From contig NZ_CCYH01000032.1 in the NCBI RefSeq assembly GCF_000820765.1, positions 25,601 to 89,600 of the forward strand: a DNA stretch of 64,000 bases. Reading direction: 5' to 3'. A model generated the notes under the pieces. The model saw only the letters and a list, made by a program, of their open reading frames with translations. It did no database searches and had not been told where the DNA came from. Below are positions 51,594 through 62,000 of this stretch, piece by piece. The DNA is from Candidatus Soleaferrea massiliensis AP7 (GTDB lineage: Bacteria; Bacillota; Clostridia; Oscillospirales; Ruminococcaceae). The stretch's first letter is position 1. Every line of letters starts with the position of its first letter. A program made the position numbers and the translations under genes.

Positions 51594-54500
51594 TGGGCAA
51601 GCGCGCACTCAGGAAGGATATCCTGCGGGAAATCAAGAAACGGTTCAACCAGTTTCTCTCCATTATGATCATTCTGACGCTGGGCATCGGCTTCTTCATC
51701 GGCATCCGCGTCACCGGCGCCGACATGCGCATCACCGGGGACCAGTACTTTGACGAGCAGAAGCTGATGGACATCCGGCTGCTCTCGACACTCGGCTTCG
51801 ACGACGACTCCCTGAAAAAGATCAAATCGCTTTCGAGCATCGAAGCGGTTTTCCCATCCTATTCGGTCGACACCAAATCGCTTGTGAACGGAAACGAATA
51901 TTTGACGCACAATATGGCGCTTCCCGAAGGGGACGACGCGATGAACCTTCCCGTACTCGAGGAAGGACGCATGCCCCAAAACAGCCAGGAATGCGTTGTG
52001 GACGCGACGATGCTGCGCAGCGGCGAGATCAAGCTCGGCGACAGGATGATGCTGAAGACCGAGAATGATGAGCTTAAGCAGCAGTACTATACGATTGTCG
52101 GCAGCGTCATCTCGCCGCAGTATATCGCGTTGGACCACGGCTACACCTCCATTGGGGACGGCAAGCTCGATTCGGTCGTGTTCGTGCCGCGCGACGCCTT
52201 CGACCTCGACTACTACACCGAGGTCTATCTGCTGGTGAAGGGCGCTTCCGAGCTTTCCTGCTTCAGCGACGAATACGACGACCTGATTGAAAGAAGCTCC
52301 GATGAGCTGGATTCGATCAAATCCTCCCTGTCAGAGCTTCGGATTGAAACGATCAAGGAACCGCTGATCGAGAAGCTTGAGAAAGGCCAGAAGGAGTACG
52401 ACGAGAACAAGGCGAAGGCTGAGAAGGAGCTTGACGACGCGAAACGCCAGCTCGACGACGCCAAAAAGCAGCTTGACGGCGCGAAGTCCACGCTGTCATC
52501 CTCCGGCCCGCAGCTCGAAAGCTCCAAGAAACAGCTTGAGGACAGCAAGCGGCAGCTCGACGAGACACTGAAGCGGCTCGACAGCGCCAAAGCGGACCTG
52601 GACGCGGGCCGGCAGCAGCTGGACGCTGGTAAATCGCAGTTTGACGCGGCGCTCTCCGAAATCTATAAGCAGCTGGGAACAAGCGTTCCATCTTACGGTA
52701 CCAACTATGAGGGAGCTGTTCAGCAGCTGAAGAAGGACGTTTCCGCGTTCGCCGCCGCGGCTGAGAAGCAGCTCAGCGACGCTTACAAAGATCTGGAAGA
52801 ATTCATCAAAGAAAATCCAACCATGACCGACTTCTATGAAGAGCAGAAGACGCAGCTCGACGGGCAGGCCGCGGCGGCGGCTGAGGCCAAAACACAGCTC
52901 GATCAGGCTGTGCAGAAGCTCGAGTCCTCCACGTCCGCGCTCAGCAAGGCGCAGAGCGAATACGACGCCGGGCTGCGGCAGTACCGCGAAGGGCAGGACG
53001 CCTACCAAACGGGCCTTGCGCAGTACAAGGACGGCTTGAAGGAATACAATGCCGGCGTCACGGCCTACGAAAACGGTCAGGCGGAATATCGGTCCGGGCT
53101 TGCGGAATATGAAGCGGGGCTCAAGGAATACGAGACGCAGAAATCGGGCGCCGAGCGCAGGCTCAGCGAAGCCGAAAAGCAGCTGGACGACGGGCGGCGG
53201 GAGCTCAGCAAGATAGAGTCCCCGACCATCTACATCCAGAACCGGAGCGCGAACCCGTCCTACTCGGGATTCCCGCAGGATTCCGACCGCATCGAGGCGA
53301 TCGGACGCGTCTTCCCGCTGATCTTCTTCTTAGTCGCGGCGCTGGTCTGCCTGACCACCATCACCCGGATGGTCGAGGAACAGCGCATGCAGATGGGTAC
53401 GCTGAAGGCGCTCGGCTACAGCCCGAAATCCGTCGCGGTCAAATACATCCTGTTTGCATTGTCCGCCGGCGTTCTCGCGCTGATTTTCGGCATGCTGTTC
53501 GGCTACAACCTCCTGCCGGTCATGATCTATAACGCCTACCGGACCTTATACCAGATGCCGCCGCTCGTACATCCGTTCGACATCTCCTTCGCGGTTCTGC
53601 CCGCGCTGCTGTCGGTCGTCTGCACGGTGCTCACCGCGCTGGCAGCCTGCAAGCTGGAGCTGCGCAGCGCGCCCGCCAAGCTCATGCGGCCCGCCGCGCC
53701 GAAACCCGGCAAGCGCATCCTGCTCGAGCGTTTCACGCCGGTTTGGAAGCGGCTGCCGTTCCTGGAGAAGGTCACGGCCCGCAACCTGTTCCGAAGCAAG
53801 GGCAGGTTCTGGATGTCGGTGCTCGGCATTGCGGGATGCACTGGCCTGCTGATCACCGCGCTTGGGCTCAACAACTCGATCATGTCGATGGTCGACAAGC
53901 AGTACGACGAGCTGAACCTCTATCAGATGCAGGTCGGCATCAGTCCCAAGGCGTCGCAGTATGAGATTGATCAGCTGTACGACGCGCTGGACAAGAGCGA
54001 GCTTGTCACTGATTACCTGTCGGTTGATTCGCGCAGCGCGGACGCTTCAAGCGGCGGTAAAACCTACGGCATCAGCCTGATTGTCGTGCCGGACGGTACC
54101 GATCTGTCCTCCTTCCTGCCGATGCGGGAGCGTCAGAGCAGCGAGACCTTCACTTTGAAAGACGACGGCATTGTCATCGATGAGAAGCTGAGTCTCCTGC
54201 TGGGGGTGAAGGTGGGCGATACCATCACGATTGCGAACCCGGATGACAATTTACAGGCTCAGGTCAAGATCAGTGCCATCAAGGAAAACTACATCCTGCA
54301 CTACGGATATGTGACGGCCAGCTTCTATGAACAGCTCACCGGCTTCGAGCCGCTCAACAACCTGATCTACTGCAAGTCGCCAACCATCACCGACGACAGC
54401 TTCTCGGACACCTCCGGCAAGCTTCTGAAGCTGAACGCCGCCGAAAGTGTTGTGCGGGTCGATACGATCCGCGGCAGCTTTGACGATATGATGAAGTCGT

Positions 54501-54901
54501 TCCAGAGCATCATCTGGATTGTCATAATCGCGGCGGCCATCCTTGCGCTTGTCGTGCTGCACAATCTGTCCACCATCAATATCAGCGAGCGCATTCGCGA
54601 GCTGGCGACCATCAAGGTGCTGGGATTCTATAACGGCGAAACTTCGGCGTATATCTACCGTGAAAATATTGTCCTGACCCTCATCGGCATCGTAATGGGA
54701 TGCGTCTTCGGGGTTTTCCTGCATTCGTTCGTCATACAGACTGCGGAAATCGATCTGGTGATGTTTATCCGTACATTGGATGCGCCCAGTGTCCTGACCG
54801 CCATCCTGCTGACGATTCTGTTCTCCGCGCTGGTCAACTTGATTCTGCATTTCCGCCTGAAAAAGATCGATATGGTGGAGGCGTTGAAGAGCGTGGAATG
54901 A
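51587..54901 (+). CDS. FtsX-like ABC permease with a long extracytoplasmic coiled coil
   Basis: 1,104 residues. One N-terminal membrane segment (LSIMIILTLGIGFFIGIRV), a MacB-type periplasmic region, then a coiled coil of about 300 residues (240-545), including a stretch near 455-530 with a seven-residue Y..G... repeat. An FtsX core with three segments follows (VFPLIFFLVAALVCLTTITRM, MGTLKALGYS), then a second MacB-type extracytoplasmic domain and a second FtsX core to the end (IRELATIKVLGFYNGE). The coiled coil probably reaches across or into the wall. Possible roles are peptide export, antimicrobial resistance or control of wall hydrolases. It pairs with the ATPase gene; a BceRS-like system lies 1 kb downstream. 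Confidence 0.92.
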   Translation: MVMGKRALRKDILREIKKRFNQFLSIMIILTLGIGFFIGIRVTGADMRITGDQYFDEQKLMDIRLLSTLGFDDDSLKKIKSLSSIEAVFPSYSVDTKSLVNGNEYLTHNMALPEGDDAMNLPVLEEGRMPQNSQECVVDATMLRSGEIKLGDRMMLKTENDELKQQYYTIVGSVISPQYIALDHGYTSIGDGKLDSVVFVPRDAFDLDYYTEVYLLVKGASELSCFSDEYDDLIERSSDELDSIKSSLSELRIETIKEPLIEKLEKGQKEYDENKAKAEKELDDAKRQLDDAKKQLDGAKSTLSSSGPQLESSKKQLEDSKRQLDETLKRLDSAKADLDAGRQQLDAGKSQFDAALSEIYKQLGTSVPSYGTNYEGAVQQLKKDVSAFAAAAEKQLSDAYKDLEEFIKENPTMTDFYEEQKTQLDGQAAAAAEAKTQLDQAVQKLESSTSALSKAQSEYDAGLRQYREGQDAYQTGLAQYKDGLKEYNAGVTAYENGQAEYRSGLAEYEAGLKEYETQKSGAERRLSEAEKQLDDGRRELSKIESPTIYIQNRSANPSYSGFPQDSDRIEAIGRVFPLIFFLVAALVCLTTITRMVEEQRMQMGTLKALGYSPKSVAVKYILFALSAGVLALIFGMLFGYNLLPVMIYNAYRTLYQMPPLVHPFDISFAVLPALLSVVCTVLTALAACKLELRSAPAKLMRPAAPKPGKRILLERFTPVWKRLPFLEKVTARNLFRSKGRFWMSVLGIAGCTGLLITALGLNNSIMSMVDKQYDELNLYQMQVGISPKASQYEIDQLYDALDKSELVTDYLSVDSRSADASSGGKTYGISLIVVPDGTDLSSFLPMRERQSSETFTLKDDGIVIDEKLSLLLGVKVGDTITIANPDDNLQAQVKISAIKENYILHYGYVTASFYEQLTGFEPLNNLIYCKSPTITDDSFSDTSGKLLKLNAAESVVRVDTIRGSFDDMMKSFQSIIWIVIIAAAILALVVLHNLSTINISERIRELATIKVLGFYNGETSAYIYRENIVLTLIGIVMGCVFGVFLHSFVIQTAEIDLVMFIRTLDAPSVLTAILLTILFSALVNLILHFRLKKIDMVEALKSVE

Positions 54902-54966
54902 TATTCGGAAGATATGATCTTCTGCATGAATCGATTTTGTAACGAAATTGGCCTGTTATCGTACAG

Positions 54967-55013
54967 AACCCCCTCCATTGCAGTTTGCCTGCAATGGAGG
55001 GGGTTTGCTTTTG
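54967..55013 (+). terminator. terminator of the ABC exporter operon
   Basis: AACCCCCTCCATTGCA and its exact complement with a seven-base loop, then a T-rich run. Confidence 0.88.
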
Positions 55014-55165
55014 GAGGGAAGCGTACGCTTCTTTTTAATTTAAGCTTACTTAGAGGAGGGCGTAGTATCCGGGTGCAGCTTCCGCGCTTCAGCGGTACCA
55101 AGCCACACTGCCAGGTGACACCCGGCAAATAAGCCTGACACCGCGTATCACACACTCCATGAGTT

Positions 55166-55352
55166 TTAAGCCTTATCGGACAAACCCAAAATATAATCCA
55201 CCGACACACCATATCGTTTTGCCAACTTAATAAGCACATCTGTTAGAGTATTCCGCTGCCCAATTCATAATCGCTCTAAGCTTGTTGGGAACACTTCAAA
55301 TATTCCGCCCTTTGTGCCTGTGACATGCCTTTTTCTTTCTCAATTCTCGCAT
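55166..55352 (-). pseudogene. decayed XRE family regulator
   Basis: Leftward from an ATG at 55352 the frames give, in order, MRELRKKK, then after a frameshift GMSQAQRAEYLKCSQQA, a TAG where Tyr is usual, SDYELG, and after a second frameshift GQRNTLTDVLIKLAKRYGV followed by SVDYILGLSDKA and stop. Joined, this is a complete small Cro/CI HTH protein of about 62 residues. It therefore carries two frameshifts and one nonsense codon. The remainder of 55014-55165 and 55353-55440 shows no gene. Confidence 0.75.
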
Positions 55353-55454
55353 TTTGAGAATACACATCGCCTTCTAAAAAATATTCACTACAATTTGTTG
55401 TTTTTTGTCGAATAAAGAAAAAACTATGCTATAATACCACCTGAGGTGATATAT

Positions 55455-55733
55455 ATGCAAAATATTCTTCATGAACTCTATTACGGAAATATCTTTCCGT
55501 GTGAAAACCGGCAGCCTGAATCGAACGAATATCAGCGGGACTGTAAGACCGCCCTAAATCTTGAAGAAGCCTTCCTGTCGAACTTAAACGAAAAACAAAA
55601 GGAGGCATACCACCAGCTTACCATAAGCTGGCTGGATGTCTCCAGTCTCGAAAGCGCGCAGGCCTTTGCCGACGGCTTCAAGCTTGCCGTCAGGGTCATG
55701 GCAGAGGTGTTTCTGTGCCATGACCCTGCATAG
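55455..55733 (+). CDS. DUF6809-like small protein
   Basis: 92 residues, acidic and helical, with an opening NILHELYYGNIFPCE and a C-terminal SAQAFADGFKLAVRVMAEV. This pattern is common in small proteins of gut clostridia grouped as DUF6809, of unknown function and often near mobile or regulatory genes. The ATG at 55455 follows GAGGTG at a good distance. A TATAAT box lies just upstream at about 55431. Confidence 0.75.
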   Translation: MQNILHELYYGNIFPCENRQPESNEYQRDCKTALNLEEAFLSNLNEKQKEAYHQLTISWLDVSSLESAQAFADGFKLAVRVMAEVFLCHDPA

Positions 55734-55735
55734 CG

Positions 55736-56752
55736 TCAGGACTCAAACCGCACCATCCTGCTGCGCGGGAACGAGATCAGCACCTCTGTCCCCTTCCCTT
55801 CCTCGGAATACAGCTTCATCGCAAGCCCCATCTTGTCACACAGCTTCTTGCAGATGTACAGTCCCATACCGGTGGACTTTGCGTACTTCCGCCCGTTTTC
55901 CCCGGTGAAGCCCTTCTCGAATACCCGGCCAAGATCCCGCTTTGTGATGCCGATGCCGTTGTCCTTGATGGTCAGCACAATGTTTTCCTTCTGTTCGAAC
56001 GCTTCAATCTTGATGAACGCGCGTTCTTCCCTGGCATATTTGATCGAGTTGGTCACAATCTGGTTCAGGATAAATTCCAGCCATTTCGTATCGCTGAACA
56101 CCTCAAATTCCAGATTGTCGACCGACAGTACAATTTTGTGTCCGGTGAAATCCCGGTAATGCTTCTTGACCACCGGAAATACCGCATCCTTTAACGGGAA
56201 TTTGCGGATGATATAATCCTTCTCGACATTGCTGCTGCGGGAATAATAGAGCACCTGCTCCACATATTCCTCCACCTTGTCCAGTTCCTCCGCAATGCTT
56301 GCGGTCGCCTCATCCTGATGATTCTGGATAATCAGCCGCGACGACGCGATCGGCGTCTTGACCTCGTGAATCCACATCTCGATGTATTCCCGGTATTCCT
56401 CGGACAGCCGCCGGTAATAATTGACCTGCTCCCGCATCGAACGGTTTGTCTGTTCGAGGATGTCACAGATCATTTCCGATTCGGCAAATCCGGCCGGCGC
56501 CACCATCTCGGACAGATAATACTTCTGGTCGAGCGCATCCAGCTCGTCAAACAGCTCCTGATAGAACTTGCGGCGGCGGAAAAACTCATACAACAGCATC
56601 GCGATGCCCGCCAGCACCCATGTGATGGTCAAAAACAGCAGCAAGGCCGCGCTGATGCCCAACAAATACAGCATGCTGAACGAAATGGTCAGCACCGCAG
56701 TATAGATCAGCGACACCATGAGCTTATCGCGGCAGAAGGTGAAAAAACTCAT
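55736..56752 (-). CDS. BceS-like intramembrane-sensing histidine kinase
   Basis: 338 residues. Two close membrane segments near the N-terminus (about 13-55) with almost no extracellular loop, then a short linker, the H-box MWIHEVKTPIAS, and an HATPase with NQIVTNSIKYA (N-box), DNGIGI (G1) and GMGLYICKKLC (G2). Kinases of this type sense the activity of an ABC transporter for antimicrobial peptides. Its start overlaps the response regulator stop by four bases. The ABC system at 50889-54901 is the nearest candidate partner, though its permease is not a typical BceB. Confidence 0.94.
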   Translation of the reverse strand: MSFFTFCRDKLMVSLIYTAVLTISFSMLYLLGISAALLLFLTITWVLAGIAMLLYEFFRRRKFYQELFDELDALDQKYYLSEMVAPAGFAESEMICDILEQTNRSMREQVNYYRRLSEEYREYIEMWIHEVKTPIASSRLIIQNHQDEATASIAEELDKVEEYVEQVLYYSRSSNVEKDYIIRKFPLKDAVFPVVKKHYRDFTGHKIVLSVDNLEFEVFSDTKWLEFILNQIVTNSIKYAREERAFIKIEAFEQKENIVLTIKDNGIGITKRDLGRVFEKGFTGENGRKYAKSTGMGLYICKKLCDKMGLAMKLYSEEGKGTEVLISFPRSRMVRFES

Positions 56753-57414
56753 AACAGCAAATATCCCTGTCCTCTCTTGGTTTGAATGGAATCCGCCACG
56801 CCCGCCGTCTCCAGCTTCCGGCGCAGCCGGTTGACCGTGACGGTCAGCGTGTTGTCATCCACGAACGCGTCGCTGTCCCACAGGTATTTCATCAGCTCGT
56901 CCCGAGATACAATGCAGCCCTTCTTGGCATACAGACAGCTCAGTATTTTCAGCTCGTTCTTGGTGATCTCGATCGAATCGCCGCCGGTCTCCACAGTACT
57001 GCGGGAAAGATTGACCACAAAGCCCCCGCAGTCCAGCAGCTCCTGATTCGGATTCTTCTGCGCGCGCCGGAGCACCGACGCGATGCGCAGCAATAAAATC
57101 TGCGTGTTGTACGGCTTCGTGATGTAGTCGTCCGCGCCGAGATTCATGCTCATCAGCTCATCCATCTCGCTGTCACGGCTGGTCACAACGATGATCGGCA
57201 CCTCGCTCTGCCGCCGGATTTCCCGGCAGACATAATAGCCGTCATATACCGGAAGGTTGATGTCCAGCAGCACCAGGTCCGCATGCTGCTCCAATGTGAA
57301 TGCTATAATATGTTCAAAGTCGTCGGAGGAGACGCAGGTGTATCCATTCCTCGACAAAAAGGTGGAAAGCTCCTCCCGGATCTTCGGATGATCCTCTACG
57401 ATCACAATCTTCAT
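56749..57414 (-). CDS. BceR-like OmpR-family response regulator
   Basis: 221 residues. Receiver: IVIVEDHPKIREEL, phosphoacceptor Asp in LVLLDINLPVYDGYYVC, VVTSRDSEMDEL, LGADDYITKPYNTQIL. The winged helix has LKILSCLYAKKGCIVSRDELMKYLWD and TVTVNRLRRKLE. It forms an operon with the kinase and should activate detoxification or cell-envelope genes. Confidence 0.95.
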   Translation of the reverse strand: MKIVIVEDHPKIREELSTFLSRNGYTCVSSDDFEHIIAFTLEQHADLVLLDINLPVYDGYYVCREIRRQSEVPIIVVTSRDSEMDELMSMNLGADDYITKPYNTQILLLRIASVLRRAQKNPNQELLDCGGFVVNLSRSTVETGGDSIEITKNELKILSCLYAKKGCIVSRDELMKYLWDSDAFVDDNTLTVTVNRLRRKLETAGVADSIQTKRGQGYLLL

Positions 57415-57433
57415 CGGTCTCCCCCTTTCTCCT

Positions 57434-58681
57434 TTACAGCTTTTTGCAGGCCTTGAGAATCAGGTTCAGCGCATGGGAGGATGCCAGATATCGGATCATC
57501 TCCCGGTCGTTGTCGTATCCGCGCGCCAGATGCAGTTCCAGAACATCCTGATAAAAGCCGCTGTCGATGCCGACATAGACAAGGCCCACCGGCTTATGTT
57601 CACTGCCGCCGCCCGGGCCCGCGATGCCGGTCGTGGATACGCCGATATCCGCGCCGGATATTCTGCGCACACCAGCGGCCATCTCGGCGGCGGTCTGCGG
57701 CGATACCGCCCCATGCCGCCGCAGGGTTTCGCTCCCCACACCCAGCACCTGTTCCTTGATGCGGTTCGCGTAGGAACACACGCCGCACTCGAACACCTCG
57801 GAGGAGCCGGGCACCTCGGTGATGCGCTTCGAAATCAGCCCGCCGGTGCAGCTTTCAGCCGTCGCGGCATTCATGCCAAGCTGGGCAAGCCTCTGCACGA
57901 CGGCATTCTGCAGGGATTCGACATCGATGCCGTAGACAGCGTCTCCCAGCAGATCGACAATCTCCCGCACCGGCGCTTCCAGCATCTTTTCAGCTGTCTC
58001 TTGATCTCCTGCGGATGCGGTCACACGTAAAAGCACCTCGCCGTCCTTCGCATACGGCGCGATGGTCGGGTTCATGCTTTCGAGCATCCGGTCATGCAGC
58101 ATGCTTTCAATCTTGGATTCCCCAACGCCGAACACATGGATGTTGCGGGAACACAGCACGCTCTGCCGGTATTTTTTCAGCAGCGGAACCGCCTCGTTCA
58201 GGAACATCGGCTGCATCTCGCGCGGCGGGCCCGGCAGCAGGATAACCGTTTTGCCGTCCTGCTCGAGAAAGACGCCCGGCGCGGTGCCGTTGTGGTTTTG
58301 CAGCGGAACGGCGCCTTTCGGAATCATCGCCTGCTTGGCGTTGTTTTCGGTGAACTCCCGGCCGATGCGGTCGAAGAAGTCGTGCATCTCCCGCAGGGCG
58401 GTTTCATCGAGCACCATCTCCCTGCCGAAATAGTCCGCCACCGTCTCCTTGGTCAGATCGTCATAGGTCGGTCCAAGCCCGCCGGTCGTGACGACCATGT
58501 CGCACCGTGAAAGCGCCAGTTCCAGCGCCTGTCTGAGCCTGCCCTCGTTGTCCCCGATGACCGACTGATAGTAGACAAAAATGCCGCGCTTTGCCAGCTC
58601 CTTTCCCAAAAAGCTCGCGTTGGTGTTGAGCGTGTCGCCAAGCAGCAGCTCGGTTCCGACACACAATATCTCTGCATTCAT
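57434..58681 (-). CDS. cinA: CinA family protein (nicotinamide-nucleotide amidase / competence-damage inducible)
   Basis: 415 residues, full length. The N-terminal molybdopterin-binding-like domain has ILCVGTELLLGDTLNTNASFLGKELA and VVTTGGLGPTYDD; the middle has LLPGPPREM; the C-terminal PncC amidase domain has AATAESCTGGLISKRITEVPGSS, the SYANRIKEQVLGV loop and STTGIAGPGGGSEHKPVG. It recycles or cleans up pyridine nucleotides. It begins 20 bases after the response-regulator gene start region on the same strand and could be co-transcribed with it. Confidence 0.96.
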   Translation of the reverse strand: MNAEILCVGTELLLGDTLNTNASFLGKELAKRGIFVYYQSVIGDNEGRLRQALELALSRCDMVVTTGGLGPTYDDLTKETVADYFGREMVLDETALREMHDFFDRIGREFTENNAKQAMIPKGAVPLQNHNGTAPGVFLEQDGKTVILLPGPPREMQPMFLNEAVPLLKKYRQSVLCSRNIHVFGVGESKIESMLHDRMLESMNPTIAPYAKDGEVLLRVTASAGDQETAEKMLEAPVREIVDLLGDAVYGIDVESLQNAVVQRLAQLGMNAATAESCTGGLISKRITEVPGSSEVFECGVCSYANRIKEQVLGVGSETLRRHGAVSPQTAAEMAAGVRRISGADIGVSTTGIAGPGGGSEHKPVGLVYVGIDSGFYQDVLELHLARGYDNDREMIRYLASSHALNLILKACKKL

Positions 58682-59058
58682 CTATTCATAACCTCTTTCC
58701 AAGTGTAAACTCTATTCAAAGATTATTTTATCACGTTTCTCTCCATTCTGCAAACTGGAATCCGTCGAGTGCTGTCATTCTTTCTACACGCCGTATCGGC
58801 ACGGCAATAAGGCGCTCGCTCCACGATGCATCAAACCTGCTGATTCCTTATCATTCTCGCTGCTTATTATAGCACAGTAAGCGACTGCGTTCTATCCAAA
58901 AACCAAGGCCCCTGCCGATTAGATCGGCAGGGGCCTTTGCAAGGAGAATCTATGCAATCCGGTTCTGATTGGGCGGAAGTAAACCGCCGGCAGAACGGGA
59001 CTCATTGAAAGAAACCATAATCCCAAGGTTCAGAATGTGTTATCCATTTAGAAAAGCG
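58682..59058. other. intergenic region with the GH31 terminator
   Basis: AAGGCCCCTGCCGAT at 58904-58918 and its exact complement at 58922-58936 form a hairpin with a T run on the minus strand, ending the leftward GH31 gene. The rest shows no gene; a minus-strand TATAAT near 58867 may serve cinA. Confidence 0.75.
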
Positions 59059-62000
59059 TTATCCCCTCAGGATCATGAATTTGATCTCAACGAGATCGAA
59101 GATGTTGATGATGCCGTCCTTGTTGACATCTGCGGCTTCGAACTGCCATTTTGCAAAGTCGGTGCGCTGCAGGATGTAGGACTTGACCATCAGCAGGTCG
59201 GCAACGCCTCTGGAGCCGCTGTAGTCCACATCGCCCGCTTCCACATCGACGTCGTTCGTCGTGATGATGTCGGCGCGGTCGGTGACTGCGCCGTCCACCA
59301 CCAGTTCCATCGTATAGCCGTTCTGAACATTGCCTTTGACGGCATTGCCTTCGGCATCCTTCAGGACGATCTCGCCCTTCTGCTGGCCGAACAGGCTGAG
59401 GAATGCGCTGTATCCAAGATTCTCCAGAACGGTCACTTCGCCGTATTTCTCGTTGAAGTGCTCGCTGGAGATGGCTTCCTTGAAGACGCCGAACGGCAGA
59501 AGCTCGCCGTTCACGCCAAGGTCGCGGAAGGTAGCCGGAATCTCCGGCGCAACTATGCCGACGCCGCCGTAACCGGAGTAGATGCCGACCTTCATATCCA
59601 TGCCGGCCAGCGCCGCGTTTTCCTTGCGGCCAATCTCCGTCCAGGTTTCATCGTCATAGCTTATCGACGCGATGAACAGGTTTCCGGTCTTTTCAATCTT
59701 CATCCAGACATCGTCCGCCGCCTGCGTATCCGGCTTCGGCTGTTCGCTGAAGCTGCCGTTGTCCAGATTGTTCGCGGAGAAGCAGTTTCCGCCGAACGCA
59801 TTGTGGAACCGCTTGGTGATGGCAAAGGAGGTGTTGTCGTCGCCGTAGATCACAAATCCGGCAGTCTGGAAAACAGTGTCGGGATTTGCGAAGGCGACCT
59901 TGACCTTCGTCGTAAAGTCTCCGGAAACCGGCGTCATGACCATGTTCTGCGCGCTCGATCCCGCGCCGCCGGTCAGGTCGCCGAGCACGCAGGTCAGTGT
60001 GATGCTGCCATCCTCGTTGACGGTGTATTTCTCCGGGTTCTCACGGACGACCGACCAGTTCTCACGCAGTCCGAGTTCGCCGTAGCCCTCGCGGACCTGC
60101 GGCTTGTAGCCGAACAGCACCGGTTCGCCGTTGACCTTGTATTCACTGAACACCGCCGGGATGTCCGGGGTCGTATCGATGGTGCTGGCCACCGCGTAGA
60201 TGCCGGCCTTCATCTGCATGGACGCCAGATCCGGGTTGTCCTTGCGGCCGATTTCGGTCCAGTTCTCGTTGTCATAGCTGTAGGACGCCACAAACAGCGT
60301 TCCGTTCTTCTCGATCTTCAGCCAGACATCCTGGTCCGGATGCGGATCGCTGACAGGCTGTTCGCTGAAATCCATATTGTGCAGGTGGTTCGCCGTGAAG
60401 CAGTTTCCGCCAAAGGACGGATGGAACCGCTTGAAGGCGGAGAAGTAGTTGTCGTTGTCTCCGTAGATCATGAGGCCCGCGGTCTGATAACGGGTATCGG
60501 GGCTAAACTTCAGCCTGGTGGTGACCGTGTAGTCGCCGCTGACATCGCTGACGACGATGTTCTTCGCGTTGCGGATGCCCGAGCTGAAGTCTCCCTGGGT
60601 CGCCGTCATGGTGATCTGATCCTTGCTGTCGATATGATAATACAGATCGTCCTCATTGACAATCGTCCAGTTGTCACGCATTTCGAAGTCCTTCACGTCC
60701 GGCGGCTGCGGGTCATCGCCGCGCACACCCAGGAACTTCGCGTCGCACCAGTCGGCGTGATCCGAATCGATGCTGCCGTCCGCCTTGTCGGATACGAGCT
60801 TGAGCTCCTTGACGCCCTCCAGATTGACCGAAACGCGTTTGGCCGCGTCGTTTACCTTCAGCGTACCGCTTTCATAGACCTTGACGCCGTCGGCATAGAC
60901 CATAAAGTTGACCGAACTGGTCTCACGGTTCTTGATCGCGTTGACGCCGACCATGGCTTCAAACTTCAGATAGTTTCTGCCTTCAATGTTGTATACGATT
61001 TCAGACTGCGCATGGGTGCCGAGACCCTTCTGGTACAGCATGATGTTCTTCTTAGCGTCCTTAACGGCAAGCGCAAATTCATGGGAACGGTCCTTCTGAA
61101 CCGTGCCCGCGCCCGCTGTCGCGGAGACCCAGTCGATGTCGCTGGCATAGGTGACCTTGTACTGGGAGGTCAGCAGCTTTGCGTTGCAGAAATCCGCGTG
61201 GTCCGCGCTGATGTCTCCGAGCCCGTCGACCACCAGCTTCAATTCGGACTTGCCGGTCAGCGCCACGTTCAGGTACTTGGCCGGGGTGTCAACCTTCATC
61301 TCACCGGTCTCAACCGCTTTGACGCCGTCGACATAGACCATGATGTTGATGCTGGAGCGGCTGTCGTTTTTCAGCGCGTTGACGCCGACAATCGCTTCGA
61401 ACGCATCGTAGCCCTTGTCCCGGATATCGTAGATGATCGTTGCATTCGCGTGCGCGCTGACGCCCTTGTTGTAACGGACAACATTTCCATCCGCATCCTT
61501 CAGGGACAGCGGGTTCTCATAGGAGGTATCCTTCCTGACGCCGTTTGCCACGCCGGCTGTCGCGGACTTCCAGTCGATGTCGCTCAGCCAGGTCGCATAG
61601 GCATCCGTAAAGTTGATGGTGTAGGTGTAGACCTCGCCGTTTTTGTTGACGACCGTGATGACCGCGGTCGGGGAAACCGGGGTGGCCTGTTCGATCCCCA
61701 CCTCGACCGAGTCGTCTTCCTTGTCGACGCTGACAACCGGCAGGGTGGAGGAGGAGGAATCTATGTTGACCTCGTAGCTGGTGCGGTCCTTCGCAAAGTC
61801 CTGCAGCGGTTCGCCGTCAATCCGGATGCCGCTGATGCCTTCGCCCGACACCGTGCTGATGAAGCCGACCGCGTTCAGTGTGAACGCCGCGCCGTCGCCG
61901 CCGACCACAGTCGGGATGATGGTGACGTACTGTAAGCCTTCGAGTCCCAGCAGGGCTTTCAGGTTGATGATTCTGGTCTGTGCGCTGTTCCCCGTAATCG

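Noticed and set aside
58969..61935. Rightward open frame of 988 codons
   Set aside because: Antisense to the GH31 protein; low-complexity His/Val/Asp-rich composition typical of shadow frames in GC-rich DNA.
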